A stretch of DNA of 64,000 nucleotides from CAZJFH01 sp964545205 (GCA_964545205.1 CAZJFH010000004.1:54296-118295), one strand, 5' to 3'. Shown: positions 48,816 to 57,126, counted from the stretch's first letter. Program-made: numbers and translations. Notes: generated by a model from the sequence alone, not told the origin.

Positions 48816-49706
48816 TCAGTGGTCGAGCAGGCCGAGGTAGTGCCAGGCCACCGTGGCGGCGGCCAGGGCGGTGATCTCGGAGTGGTCGTGGGCCGGCAGC
48901 ACCTCGACGACGTCCATGCCGACCCAGCGCAGGCCGCCGAGGCGCTTGAGCACCGCCGCCACCTGCCAGGTGAACAGCCCGCCGATCTCGGGCGTGCCGG
49001 TGCCCGGCGCCTGGGCGGGATCGATGGCGTCGATGTCGAAGGACAGGTAGGCGGCCCGCTCGCCGATCACCCGGCGGATGGTCTCGACCGTCCAGCCGAC
49101 GCCGTTGGTGTGCACGTCCTCGGCCGTCAGCACGGTGACGCCCTGTTCGAGCGTCCAGTCCCAGACCTCCTTCTGCACCGGCGAGCGGATGCCGATCTGG
49201 ACCATGTGGCCGGGATCGACGAGGCCCTCGCGGATGGCGTGCCAGAAGACGGAGCCGTGGCCGTAGGTCTGGCCGAAGCAGTCGGGCCAGGTGTCGACAT
49301 GGGCGTCGAAATGCACCAGCGCCAACGGCCCGCCCTGCCTGGCGGCGCGGGCGCGCAGCAGCGGCAGCGTGATGGTGTGGTCGCCGCCGATGGCGACGAG
49401 ATGGTCGAAGGCGGCCGCCTGCTTCTCGATCAGCGCCAGGCTTTCGGCGGTCTCGCCCAGGCGCAGCTCGAAATCGCCGACATCGGCCAGCCCCATGTTC
49501 GGCGGGTCGCTCCAGTTGCACGGATTGAGGCCGTCGACCAGCATGCGGCTGGCCTGGCGCACCGCCGACGGCCCGAAACGCGAGCCCGACCGGTTGGTGG
49601 TGCCGATGTCGAAGGGGATGCCGGCGACGGCGACCCGCGCCGTCGCGGCGTCGCTGCCCGCCCCGAGGAAGGTCGGTCGGATCGAGAAGGTCGGGGTCGT
49701 GGCCAT
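48816..49706 (-). CDS. speB: Agmatinase/ureohydrolase-family enzyme
   Basis: A 296-residue binuclear manganese hydrolase. The metal-ligand motifs are GGDHTITLPL, HFDAHVDTW and SFDIDAIDPAQAPGTGTPE. The length and FDIGTTNRSGSRFGP start fit agmatinase (agmatine to putrescine and urea), though guanidinobutyrase and related activities share this pattern. No arginine decarboxylase is visible here. Confidence 0.9.
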   Translation of the reverse strand: MATTPTFSIRPTFLGAGSDAATARVAVAGIPFDIGTTNRSGSRFGPSAVRQASRMLVDGLNPCNWSDPPNMGLADVGDFELRLGETAESLALIEKQAAAFDHLVAIGGDHTITLPLLRARAARQGGPLALVHFDAHVDTWPDCFGQTYGHGSVFWHAIREGLVDPGHMVQIGIRSPVQKEVWDWTLEQGVTVLTAEDVHTNGVGWTVETIRRVIGERAAYLSFDIDAIDPAQAPGTGTPEIGGLFTWQVAAVLKRLGGLRWVGMDVVEVLPAHDHSEITALAAATVAWHYLGLLDH

Positions 49707-49771
49707 GGGCTATCCTGCTTGCGCCGGCGAGTGAACGGGACGGCGATATCTAGGCGATCGGGCGGTGAAAA

Positions 49772-49977
49772 AAAAGGTTCATCACCGAATTCCGGGAAAG
49801 GCGTTTCCAGCGCTTGGCTGCCCTGGAGCGCGGGCGTCCTCGCCCGCATGGTCGGCCGCCTGAGGCGGTTGGCGGGTGGGACGCCCGCGCTCCCAGGGCA
49901 TTTGCCGCTTGGCAGTACCGCGTCCCCGGAGTTCGGCGATGAACCAAAAAAAGTTCATCACCGAATTCCGGGGAGAG
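49772..49977. repeat. Composite dispersed palindrome, copy B
   Basis: The core arms CCCTGGAGCGCGGGCGTCC (from 49821) and GGACGCCCGCGCTCCCAGGG (to 49898) are flanked by outer inverted repeats. These are GGTTCATCACCGAATTCCGG on the left and the complement of GGTTCATCGCCGAACTCCGG on the right (to about 49947). A third GTTCATCACCGAATTCCGGG follows at 49953. It fills most of the agmatinase-to-GGDEF gap. Confidence 0.85.
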
Positions 49978-49997
49978 CCACGGGCGGTTCCTCCTCT

Positions 49998-50130
49998 CCC
50001 TCTCCCGCCTGCGGGAGAGGGACGGGGTGAGGGTGTCTTACGGCCGAAGGCCGGATGTGAGTCAGGCGCCGCTCCCCTCACCCTCCCAGCCTTCGGCTGG
50101 GCCCCTCCCTCTCCCGCAGGCGGGAGAGGG
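49998..50130. repeat. Paired REP-like palindromes
   Basis: CCCTCTCCCGCCTGCGGGAG-AGGG (49998-50021) and its mirror-oriented partner with GCAGGC at the centre (50107-50130) form a BIME-like inverted pair. A small hairpin (CCAGCCTTCGGCTGG) lies between. With copy B it explains the whole 461-base gap 49707-50167, which holds no gene. Confidence 0.8.
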
Positions 50131-50167
50131 GCGGTTGCGCAGACGGCCGCGACCGGGCGACTCCGGC

Positions 50168-51466
50168 CTAGACCGTCACCAGCCGCTCGCCGTCGGGGCC
50201 GTGCAGGACGACGCGGTTGCGGCCGCTCTGCTTGGCGGCGTACAGCGCCTGGTCGGCGTCGGTGATCTGGCAGTCCAGCGAGGCGCCGGGCACCAGCGAG
50301 ACGCCGATCGACGAGGTCACCGGGATGCGCGCGCCCTTGTAGAGGATGTCGAGCGACGCGATGCGCCGGCGCAGGTCCTCGAACATCTCGTCGGCGATGG
50401 CCTTGTCGTCGGGGATCAGCAGGCAGAATTCCTCGCCGCCGACGCGGGCCGCCAGGCCGGCCTCGCCGACCTGGTCGCGAATGGTCGCGGCCACCGTCTT
50501 GATCACCTCGTCGCCGGCGTCGTGGCCGTAGGTGTCGTTGATCTTCTTGAAGAAGTCGATGTCGGCCATGCCGACCACCGGCACCCGGCCGGTGGACAGC
50601 ATGCGATCGCGCATGCGCGTGCCCTCGGCGAACAGGTGGCGGCGGTTGTAGAGGCCGGACAGGTAGTCGGTGACCGCCGCCAGCCGGATGGCGGCGATGT
50701 TGTCGATCATCTCGACCGCGTTGCAGACGCGGCAGTAGAATTCCTCGTCGGTGAACGGCTTCTTGAAGATGTCGTTGGCGCCGGCCTTGAGCATCTTCGG
50801 CAGCACGTCGATGTCGTCGAAGCTGCCGCAGCCGACGATCGCCAGTTCCTCCTTGGGATGCTGGACGCGCAGCCGCTTGGTCAGCTCGACGCCGGTCATC
50901 CCCGACATGCGGCACTCGATCACCGCCAGGCTGATCTTCGGGATCTCGCGGATGCATTCCAGGGCATGGGCGCCGTCGGCGGCCTCGAGCACGTTGAACT
51001 GGTAGCGTTCGAGCAGCTTGGCCATCAGCCGGCGGTGCGCCGCCTGGGGGTCGACGACCAGGGCGGTGTGGTGGCGGTTGCGCAGCAGGCGGTCGACGGT
51101 GGTGACCAGGTATTCCAGGCTGGACGGCCCGTCCTTCTGGATGACGTCGATGACCTTCATGCCGAACAGCGCGTTGCGCTGCTGGGCGCCGGCCGAGCCG
51201 CAATAGGCCAGGGTGGGAACGCGCGATTGCGCCAGGTGCTGGATCACCTCGCCGCGCTCGGCGCCGGGCACGCCGACGTCGCAGATCGCCAGGTCGAGGC
51301 GGCGCCAATGGCGGGCGATCGCGCGCCGCGCCTCCTCGGCGTCATGGGCGATGTGATAGGTGCCCTCGAGCTCCTTGCGCAGGGCCTTGACGACGATGCG
51401 CGCGAGCACGTCGTCCTGGTCGACGACCAGAATCTCGACCGGCTCGACGATGCCGACCCCCAGCAT
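50168..51466 (-). CDS. PleD-like response regulator with diguanylate cyclase (GGDEF) domain
   Basis: A 432-residue REC-REC-GGDEF protein, the architecture of PleD. REC1 (about 10-130) keeps D63 in LAICDVGVPG. REC2 (about 133-250) has Glu (E184) where the phospho-Asp belongs (AVIECRMSGMTG) but keeps KKPF. The cyclase domain has DYLSGLYNRR, VGMADIDFFKKINDTYGH and GGEEF (343-347), so it should make c-di-GMP. No RxxD inhibitory site is visible before GGEEF. The ATG at 51466 follows a G-rich ribosome-binding site. Confidence 0.9.
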   Translation of the reverse strand: MLGVGIVEPVEILVVDQDDVLARIVVKALRKELEGTYHIAHDAEEARRAIARHWRRLDLAICDVGVPGAERGEVIQHLAQSRVPTLAYCGSAGAQQRNALFGMKVIDVIQKDGPSSLEYLVTTVDRLLRNRHHTALVVDPQAAHRRLMAKLLERYQFNVLEAADGAHALECIREIPKISLAVIECRMSGMTGVELTKRLRVQHPKEELAIVGCGSFDDIDVLPKMLKAGANDIFKKPFTDEEFYCRVCNAVEMIDNIAAIRLAAVTDYLSGLYNRRHLFAEGTRMRDRMLSTGRVPVVGMADIDFFKKINDTYGHDAGDEVIKTVAATIRDQVGEAGLAARVGGEEFCLLIPDDKAIADEMFEDLRRRIASLDILYKGARIPVTSSIGVSLVPGASLDCQITDADQALYAAKQSGRNRVVLHGPDGERLVTV

Positions 51467-51542
51467 GTCACCCCCCACAGGATCCGAAGCGGCAGTGTAG
51501 CCTAGCCCGCGGACGGTGGGTAGGCTTTGATCTGGACCAAAG

Positions 51543-51663
51543 AAAGGCTTGGTCACCGAATTCCGGGGACGGCGTTTCCGGCGCCCCGGGAGCGCGGGCG
51601 TCCGCGCCCGCAGCCTCGGCCGCCTGGGGCGCCTGGCGGGCGGGACGCCCGCGCTCCCAGGGG
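51543..51663. repeat. Composite dispersed palindrome, copy C
   Basis: GGTCACCGAATTCCGGGGAC then GGCGTTTCCGGCGC leads into the core CCCCGGGAGCGCGGGCGTCC (from 51584) with its arm GGACGCCCGCGCTCCCAGGG ending at 51663. The order and orientation of flank and core match copy B. Confidence 0.85.
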
Positions 51664-51686
51664 CATGACGGGGCGGCGCACGAACG

Positions 51687-51713
51687 AAAAACGGCCGGGA
51701 CGAGCCCGGCCGT
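51687..51713 (-). terminator. Intrinsic terminator of ahcY
   Basis: A perfect 9-base-pair stem ACGGCCGGG/CCCGGCCGT (51691-51699 with 51705-51713) with a 5-base loop, followed on the minus strand by a short T-run. It lies 26 bases after the ahcY stop. Confidence 0.85.
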
Positions 51714-51739
51714 TCCTCACGCGGGCGAGGCCGCGCCGC

Positions 51740-53032
51740 TTAGTAGCGGTAGGCGTCGGTCTTGAACGGACCGCTGACCGGCACGCCGATGTACTTGGCC
51801 TGCTTCTCGGTCAGCTTGTCGAGGTGGGCGCCGATCTTGGCGAGGTGCAGGGCGGCGACCTTCTCGTCGAGGTGCTTGGGCAGGACGTAGACCTGCTTCT
51901 CGTACTTCTCGGCGTTCTTCCACAGCTCGATCTGCGCCAGCACCTGGTTGGTGAAGCTGGCCGACATCACGAAGCTGGGGTGGCCGGTGGCGCAGCCCAG
52001 GTTCACCAGCCGGCCCTCGGCCAGCAGGATGATGCGCTTGCCGTCGGGGAACTCGATCTCGTCGACCTGCGGCTTGATGTTGTCCCACTTGAAGTTCTTC
52101 AGGCCGGCGACCTGGATCTCGTTGTCGAAGTGGCCGATGTTGCAGACGATCGCCCGGTCCTTCATCGCCCGCATGTGGTCGACGGTGATGACGTCGATGT
52201 TGCCGGTGCAGGTGACGAAGATGTCGCCGCGCGACGCCGCCTGGTCCATGGTGGCGACCTCGTAGCCCTCCATCGCCGCCTGCAGCGCGCAGATCGGGTC
52301 GACCTCGGTGACGATGACGCGGCAGCCGGCGTGGCGCAGCGACTCGGCCGAGCCCTTGCCGACGTCGCCGAAGCCGACGACGACCGCGACCTTGCCGGCC
52401 ATCATCACGTCGGTGGCGCGGCGGATGCCGTCGACCAGGCTCTCGCGGCAGCCGTACTTGTTGTCGAACTTCGACTTGGTGACCGAGTCGTTGACGTTGA
52501 TCGCCGGCACCAGCAGCTTGCCGTCACGGGCCATCTCGTAGAGACGGTGCACGCCGGTGGTGGTCTCCTCGGAGATGCCGCGGCACTGGCGCATCAGGTC
52601 CGGATACTTCTCGTGCAGGATCTGGGTCAGGTCGCCGCCGTCGTCGAGCACCATGTTCGGGGTCCAGCCGTCGGGGCCCTTGATGGTCTGCTCGATGCAC
52701 CACCAGAACTCCTCCTCGGTCTCGCCCTTCCAGGCGAAGACGGGGATCTCGGCGGCGGCGATCGCGGCGGCGGCGTGGTCCTGGGTCGAGAAGATGTTGC
52801 ACGACGACCAGCGCACGCTGGCGCCCAGGGCGGTCAGGGTCTCGATCAGCACCGCGGTCTGGATGGTCATGTGCAGACAGCCGGCGATGCGGGCGCCGGC
52901 CAGCGGCTTGGACTCGCCGTACTCCTCGCGCAGGGCCATCAGACCCGGCATCTCGGTCTCGGCGATGTTGATCTCCTTGCGGCCCCAGCCGGCCTGCGAG
53001 ATGTCCTTGACCTTGTAGTCGGTGAAGCTCAT
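51740..53032 (-). CDS. ahcY: S-adenosylhomocysteine hydrolase
   Basis: A 430-residue NAD-dependent enzyme that splits S-adenosylhomocysteine to adenosine and homocysteine, recycling the SAM cycle. GARIAGCLHMTIQTAVL, CNIFSTQDHAAAA, the NAD loop VVGFGDVGKGSAESLR, and the C-terminal KTDAYRY end identify it. A 20-base palindrome lies in the leader and an intrinsic terminator after the stop, so it is probably monocistronic. Confidence 0.98.
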   Translation of the reverse strand: MSFTDYKVKDISQAGWGRKEINIAETEMPGLMALREEYGESKPLAGARIAGCLHMTIQTAVLIETLTALGASVRWSSCNIFSTQDHAAAAIAAAEIPVFAWKGETEEEFWWCIEQTIKGPDGWTPNMVLDDGGDLTQILHEKYPDLMRQCRGISEETTTGVHRLYEMARDGKLLVPAINVNDSVTKSKFDNKYGCRESLVDGIRRATDVMMAGKVAVVVGFGDVGKGSAESLRHAGCRVIVTEVDPICALQAAMEGYEVATMDQAASRGDIFVTCTGNIDVITVDHMRAMKDRAIVCNIGHFDNEIQVAGLKNFKWDNIKPQVDEIEFPDGKRIILLAEGRLVNLGCATGHPSFVMSASFTNQVLAQIELWKNAEKYEKQVYVLPKHLDEKVAALHLAKIGAHLDKLTEKQAKYIGVPVSGPFKTDAYRY

Positions 53033-53060
53033 GAGGCCCCTTCCTTCGATTCATATGGAG

Positions 53061-53080
53061 ATATAAAGATGCCTTTATAT
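53061..53080. promoter_or_regulatory. Palindromic operator upstream of ahcY
   Basis: Perfect arms ATATAAAG (53061-53068) and CTTTATAT (53073-53080) around ATGC, extended outward by partial GGAG/ATCC pairing. It lies 29 bases before the ahcY start and is strikingly AT-rich here. SahR-type ArsR regulators of the SAM cycle act at such sites; identity is inferred. Confidence 0.7.
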
Positions 53081-53210
53081 ATCCGGATCGGAGCCGAAGG
53101 GCAAGGCCCGCGCGCCGAATGCCCGCGGCACCCCGGCATAGGCGGATTGGCGAGGTGGCCGCCGCCGGCGCCGAAGCGCATAATCGGGCGATAACGTCGA
53201 GGAGACCACC

Positions 53211-53330
53211 ATGCCGAAGCTGATCGCCATGCTGCTCCTGGTCTTCGGGGTCGCCGGCGCCGTCGCCGGCTGCGCCATCGAACCGCGGGAGCTGTCGACC
53301 TACGAGTACAAGGACGCCGGCGGCGACTGA
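53211..53330 (+). CDS. Very small lipoprotein (39 residues)
   Basis: MPKLIAMLLLVFGVAGAVAG followed by Cys gives a full lipoprotein signal with cleavage before C21; the mature peptide is only 19 residues (AIEPRELSTYEYKDAGGD after the Cys). GAGGAG lies nine bases before the ATG. Small entericidin-like or anchoring lipoproteins have this form. Function unknown. Confidence 0.72.
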   Translation: MPKLIAMLLLVFGVAGAVAGCAIEPRELSTYEYKDAGGD

Positions 53331-53342
53331 CGCCGCCCGGCC

Positions 53343-53990
53343 TCAGGTTCCCGGTACCGGCACCGCCACCCGCACGGTCTGGCCGCTCATGCCGGGGAAG
53401 TTCTCGAACAGCGCCGCCGCCAGGTAGGGCATCACCTGCGGCAGCGAGGCGCTGGAGCCCTCGCTGATCGCGCGGCCCTCGAAGACGTGGACGGGCTTGC
53501 CGGCCCGCAGCGCCCCGGCGTCGAGCATCTCGACCTCGAGCCAGCGGTCGTACCTGGTGACCGCGTAGGTCTCGTAGGGACCGAACGGCCCGAACGGAAA
53601 GCCGACGCCGAGGCCGTAGCCCCAGCGGTCGCGATGGCGCCGGCTGCCGAAGCCGTAGCCGAAACTGCCGTAGAACGGCGACGGCCGCGTGCCGACGATC
53701 GTGCGCGGCGGGCCGATGCCGTAATCGAGATAGACGACGTAATCCGCCTTCTCCGAGGCCGGGACCGGCGTCAGGCCGCGCGCCTGAAGCTGGGCCGCGA
53801 CGAGATCGGCGTAGCTCTGGAACTCCAGGCTGCCGACCTGGCCCTGCTCGGGCAGGATGGTGAAGCTCTCGCCGGCGAAGCCCGGCGGCAGGGCGTGGAA
53901 GCGGGTGACCTGCGAGGTCACCATGCGCGGCCCGCAGGCGGCGAGCAGCGAGACGACGAGCAGGGCGAGAAGGGCACGGGCGGGGCGCAT
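53343..53990 (-). CDS. DUF4136-like lipoprotein
   Basis: A 215-residue lipoprotein with lipobox LLAAC at residue 19. The mature region (VTRFHALPPGFAGESFTILP; LEFQSYADLVAAQLQARGL; ADYVVYLDYGIG) follows the DUF4136 pattern. A Gly/Phe/Tyr-rich loop (about 105-140) is inserted. It is probably attached to the periplasmic face of a membrane. Function unknown. Confidence 0.82.
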   Translation of the reverse strand: MRPARALLALLVVSLLAACGPRMVTSQVTRFHALPPGFAGESFTILPEQGQVGSLEFQSYADLVAAQLQARGLTPVPASEKADYVVYLDYGIGPPRTIVGTRPSPFYGSFGYGFGSRRHRDRWGYGLGVGFPFGPFGPYETYAVTRYDRWLEVEMLDAGALRAGKPVHVFEGRAISEGSSASLPQVMPYLAAALFENFPGMSGQTVRVAVPVPGT

Positions 53991-54073
53991 GTCACAACCC
54001 TCGGGCAGGAACTGGTCTGACCTTCGATATGGCGCGCGATTGCGGCGGAATCAAAACGCGATTGTGGCGGAGT

Positions 54074-54691
54074 TCAGGCCGACAGCGGCCGCCGCGCCCT
54101 GAGCGCGGCGGTCAGCGTGCCCTCGTCGAGATAGTCGAGCTCGCCGCCGACCGGCACGCCATGGGCCAGCCCGGTGACGGCGACGTCGCAGCCGGCCAGG
54201 CGCTCGGCGATGTAATGGGCGGTGGTCTGGCCGTCGACGGTGGCGCCGGTCGCCAGGACGACCTCGCGCACCGCCGGACCGGCGGCGCGGGCCACGAGCT
54301 GGTCGACGCGCAGGTCCTCCGGGCCGATGCCGTCGAGCGCCGACAGCACGCCGCCGAGCACGTGATAGCCGCCGCGGAACGCCCCGGTGCGCTCGATCGC
54401 CCACAGGCCGGAGACGTCCTCGACGACGCAGATCGAAGCGGCCTCGCGCGCCGGGTCGGCGCAGACGGCGCAGGGATCGCGGGTGTCGAGATTGCCGCAG
54501 ACCGAGCACGGCCGGATGGTCTCGGCCGCCGCCCGCAGCGCGTCGAGCAGCGGCAGCAGCGCCGTCTCGCGGCGCTTGAGCAGGTGCAGCGCCGCGCGCC
54601 GGCCCGAGCGCGGGCCCATGCCGGGCAGCTTGCCCAGGAGCTGGATCAGGCGGTCGAGTTCGGGACCGGTCATCGGGGTGGCGCTCGTCAC
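54074..54691 (-). CDS. recR: Recombination mediator protein RecR
   Basis: A 205-residue protein acting with RecF/RecO to load RecA at gaps. The helix-hairpin-helix LIQLLGKLPGMGPRSGRRAA, the four-Cys zinc finger (CSVCGNLDTRDPCAVC) and the Toprim domain (ICVVEDVSGLWAIE) are in order. The frame starts at GTG (54691); the ATG at 54673 is an equally plausible start. It follows the dnaX-ybaB pair, but a palindromic repeat separates them. Confidence 0.96.
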   Translation of the reverse strand: MTSATPMTGPELDRLIQLLGKLPGMGPRSGRRAALHLLKRRETALLPLLDALRAAAETIRPCSVCGNLDTRDPCAVCADPAREAASICVVEDVSGLWAIERTGAFRGGYHVLGGVLSALDGIGPEDLRVDQLVARAAGPAVREVVLATGATVDGQTTAHYIAERLAGCDVAVTGLAHGVPVGGELDYLDEGTLTAALRARRPLSA

Positions 54692-54720
54692 TGCCGGAGG
54701 GCGCTCGCATCGGCGCCCCG

Positions 54721-54789
54721 GGAGCGCGGGTCTCCGGACCCGCAGCGTTCCCCCGGCCGAAGAACCGCGCGTCTGGAGACGCGCGCTCC
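54721..54789. repeat. Variant dispersed palindrome, copy D
   Basis: GGAGCGCGGGTCTCCGGACC-CGC (54721-54743) pairs with GCGCGTCTGGAGACGCGCGC-TCC (54767-54789) with three mismatches. It shares the GGAGCGCGGG start with copies A-C but has a different interior. It lies between ybaB and recR. Confidence 0.7.
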
Positions 54790-54815
54790 GCGAAAAGCGC
54801 GGCGAGGCGCGCGCA

Positions 54816-55139
54816 TCAGAACGGCAGCTTGAAGCCCGGCGGCAGGTTGAGGCCGCCGGTCAGCTTGCCCATTTCTTCCTGCATCATCGTCTCGGACTTC
54901 GACTTGGCGTCGTTGAAGGCGGCGACGATCAGGTCCTCGAGCACCTCGACGTCCTCGGGATCGACCGCCTTGGGGTCGATCTTGACCTTGCGCAGGTCGC
55001 CCTTGCCGGTCAGCGTCACCTGGACCATGCCGCCGCCGGCGGCGCCGGTGACCTCGAGGTCGTTGAGGCGGCCCTGCATCTCGGCGAGCTTTTCCTGCAT
55101 CTGCTGCGCCTGCTTCATCATCTGTCCGAGATTCTTCAT
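54816..55139 (-). CDS. ybaB: YbaB/EbfC-family nucleoid-associated protein
   Basis: A 107-residue DNA-binding protein. The helical start LGQMMKQAQQMQEKLAEMQ and GGGMVQVTLTGKGDLRKVKI are typical, as is the LPPGFKLPF end. It overlaps the dnaX stop by four bases (ATGA) and precedes recR, the standard gene order. Confidence 0.96.
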   Translation of the reverse strand: MKNLGQMMKQAQQMQEKLAEMQGRLNDLEVTGAAGGGMVQVTLTGKGDLRKVKIDPKAVDPEDVEVLEDLIVAAFNDAKSKSETMMQEEMGKLTGGLNLPPGFKLPF

Positions 55140-56887
55140 TCGTCGTCGTCTCCGGTCGTCGTTTCGCCATCGGCGGCCGCCAGCGGCGGCTCGCCCTCGT
55201 CGATCAGTTCGCGCACCGCCTCGATCGTCGCGCCGGGAAAGGCGCCGAGAACCGCCTGGACCAGCGGATGCGCGGCGGCGTCGTCGCGCCGGCGCTGCTC
55301 GTCGGCCAGGCCCTGGTCGCGCAAGGTCGGCGCGCCCGCCTCGGTCGAGGTCTCGACCGACCAGCGCCGGCCGGTCCATTCGGTCAGCAGCCGCCCCACC
55401 TGCTGCGCCAGGTCGCGCGGCATGTGCGGTTGCGGCCGCAACGCGATTCGCCCCGGCTCGAAATGCACCAGATGCACGGCGGTGCGCAGATGCGTCGCCA
55501 GGATGCTCTCGCGCTTCTCGGCGAACAGCGCCGCCACCTTGGCGAAGCTGTCGGGCATGCCCGGCATCGCCAGCACCGGCGCCGGCTCGACGGCGGGGGC
55601 CGGCGCGATGTTCATCTGCGGCCCCGGCGTCGGCATCCGCTCCATGACGCGCGCCGCGGCGCTGACGCCGCCACCGCCGCCGCCGCTCGGCGCCGGCGCG
55701 CCGCCGCCGCCGGAGCCGCCGCCGTCGCGCATCTTCTGCAGCGCCTCGGCCGGGGTCGGCAGGTCGGCGGCATAGGCCAGCCGCACCAGCACCATCTCGG
55801 CCGCCTGCAGCGGCGACGGCGCCATGCGCGCCTCGCCCAGGCCCTTGAGCAGCATCTGCCACGACCGCGTCAGCACCGCCATCGACAGCCCGTCGGCCAT
55901 CCGGCGGCCGCGCACCCGCTCGGTCTCGGACGCCGCCGCCAGCAGGTCGGGCTGGTCGGGCGCCACCTTGAGCCGCGTCAGCCAGTGGGTCAGCTCGAGC
56001 ATGTCCTGCAGCACGATCACCGGATCGGCGCCGACCGCGTACTGCTCGGCGATCTGGCGCAGCGCCGCGGCGACGTCGCCCTTCATCACCGAATCGAACA
56101 GGTCGAACACCCGCGCCCGATCGGCGAGGCCGAGCATGTCGCGCACCTGCTCCTCGCCCACCTCGCCGGCGCAGTGGGCGATCGCCTGGTCGAGCAGCGA
56201 CAGGCCGTCGCGCACCGAGCCGTCGGCGGCGCGGGCGATCATCGCCAGGGCCGGCGGCGCGATGCGCGCGCCCTCCTGCTCGGCGATGGCGGCGAAGTGG
56301 CGTTCCAGCACCTCCATCTCGACCCGGCGCAGGTCGAAGCGCTGGCAGCGCGACAGCACGGTGACCGGAATCTTGCGGATCTCGGTGGTGGCGAACACGA
56401 ACTTCACGTGCTCGGGCGGCTCCTCCAGCGTCTTCAGCAGCGCGTTGAACGCCGCCGTCGACAGCATGTGGACCTCGTCGATGATGTAGATCTTGTAGCG
56501 CGCCGAGGTCGGCCGGTAGCGCACGCCCTCGATCAGCTCGCGGATGTCGCCGACGCCGGTGCGGCTGGCGGCGTCCATCTCGAGCACGTCGACGTGGCGG
56601 TCCTCGGCGATGGCGCGGCAGTGCTCGCAGGTGCCGCAGGGCGCCACCGTCGGGCCGCCGCTGCCGTCGGGGCCGACGCAGTTGAGCGCGCGGGCGATGA
56701 TGCGGGCGGTGGTGGTCTTGCCGACGCCGCGCACGCCGGTCAGCACGAAGGCGTGGGCGAGGCGGCCGGACTGGATGGCGTTGGTCAGGGTGCGGACGAG
56801 CGCGTCCTGGCCGATCAGCCCCGAGAAGTCGGTCGGCCGGTACTTGCGGGCGAGAACCCGATAGGCGTTGGGCTTTTCTTCGGTCAT
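55136..56887 (-). CDS. dnaX: DNA polymerase III subunits gamma and tau
   Basis: A 583-residue clamp-loader ATPase. LARKYRPTDFSGLIGQDALV, Walker A GVRGVGKTT, a zinc site (CGTCEHC region), DEVHMLSTAAFNALLKTLEE and the SRC sensor (TVLSRCQRF) are present. A Gly/Pro-rich linker (about 395-450) separates the tau-type C-terminal domain. I use the ATG at 56887; the frame upstream runs through the SRP RNA gene and is not coding. Confidence 0.96.
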   Translation of the reverse strand: MTEEKPNAYRVLARKYRPTDFSGLIGQDALVRTLTNAIQSGRLAHAFVLTGVRGVGKTTTARIIARALNCVGPDGSGGPTVAPCGTCEHCRAIAEDRHVDVLEMDAASRTGVGDIRELIEGVRYRPTSARYKIYIIDEVHMLSTAAFNALLKTLEEPPEHVKFVFATTEIRKIPVTVLSRCQRFDLRRVEMEVLERHFAAIAEQEGARIAPPALAMIARAADGSVRDGLSLLDQAIAHCAGEVGEEQVRDMLGLADRARVFDLFDSVMKGDVAAALRQIAEQYAVGADPVIVLQDMLELTHWLTRLKVAPDQPDLLAAASETERVRGRRMADGLSMAVLTRSWQMLLKGLGEARMAPSPLQAAEMVLVRLAYAADLPTPAEALQKMRDGGGSGGGGAPAPSGGGGGGVSAAARVMERMPTPGPQMNIAPAPAVEPAPVLAMPGMPDSFAKVAALFAEKRESILATHLRTAVHLVHFEPGRIALRPQPHMPRDLAQQVGRLLTEWTGRRWSVETSTEAGAPTLRDQGLADEQRRRDDAAAHPLVQAVLGAFPGATIEAVRELIDEGEPPLAAADGETTTGDDDE

Positions 56888-56930
56888 CGCGCCCGCGGCT
56901 GTCGGCGCACGGCCGTGGTGGAAGCGAGGT

Positions 56931-57026
56931 GGGAGACCGGACGGCGACCCGGACCGGAAATCGTTACGGCTGCTTCCTTCCGGACCTGACCGGGTTCGCG
57001 ACGGGTCCGCCCGCCGCCGATCTCCC
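56931..57026 (-). ncRNA. ffs: Signal recognition particle RNA, small bacterial type (4.5S)
   Basis: The minus strand contains GGTCAGGTCCGGAAGGAAGC followed by AGCCGTAACGA, the conserved Ffh-binding hairpin (domain IV). The two ends, GGGAGA and TCTCCC, and the segments inside them pair into one long rod of about 96 bases. It lies just upstream of dnaX, as in many alphaproteobacteria. Confidence 0.94.
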
Positions 57027-57032
57027 GAGGGC

Positions 57033-57063
57033 AGTATATCGACTCCCCGAGCACGAAAAGCAA
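57033..57063 (-). promoter_or_regulatory. Candidate promoter of the SRP RNA
   Basis: On the minus strand TTGCTT (57058-57063), 19 bases, then TATACT (57033-57038). The -10 ends seven bases before the RNA's first paired base at 57026, as expected for a start site. Confidence 0.55.
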
Positions 57064-57084
57064 GGTCCAATCCATCTGGAATTC

Positions 57085-57101
57085 ATAACGCGTTGCGTTA
57101 T
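57085..57101. promoter_or_regulatory. Operator of the higBA module
   Basis: ATAACGC (57085-57091) and GCGTTAT (57095-57101) are perfect inverted arms around GTT, 25 bases before higB. HigA antitoxins repress their own operon at such palindromes. Confidence 0.75.
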
Positions 57102-57126
57102 ATCAGGGGAGGCGTCATGATCGGCC

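Noticed and set aside
56888..57070. N-terminal extension of the dnaX frame up to 57070.
   Set aside because: It would translate the SRP RNA gene; DnaX homologues begin near the ATG at 56887.
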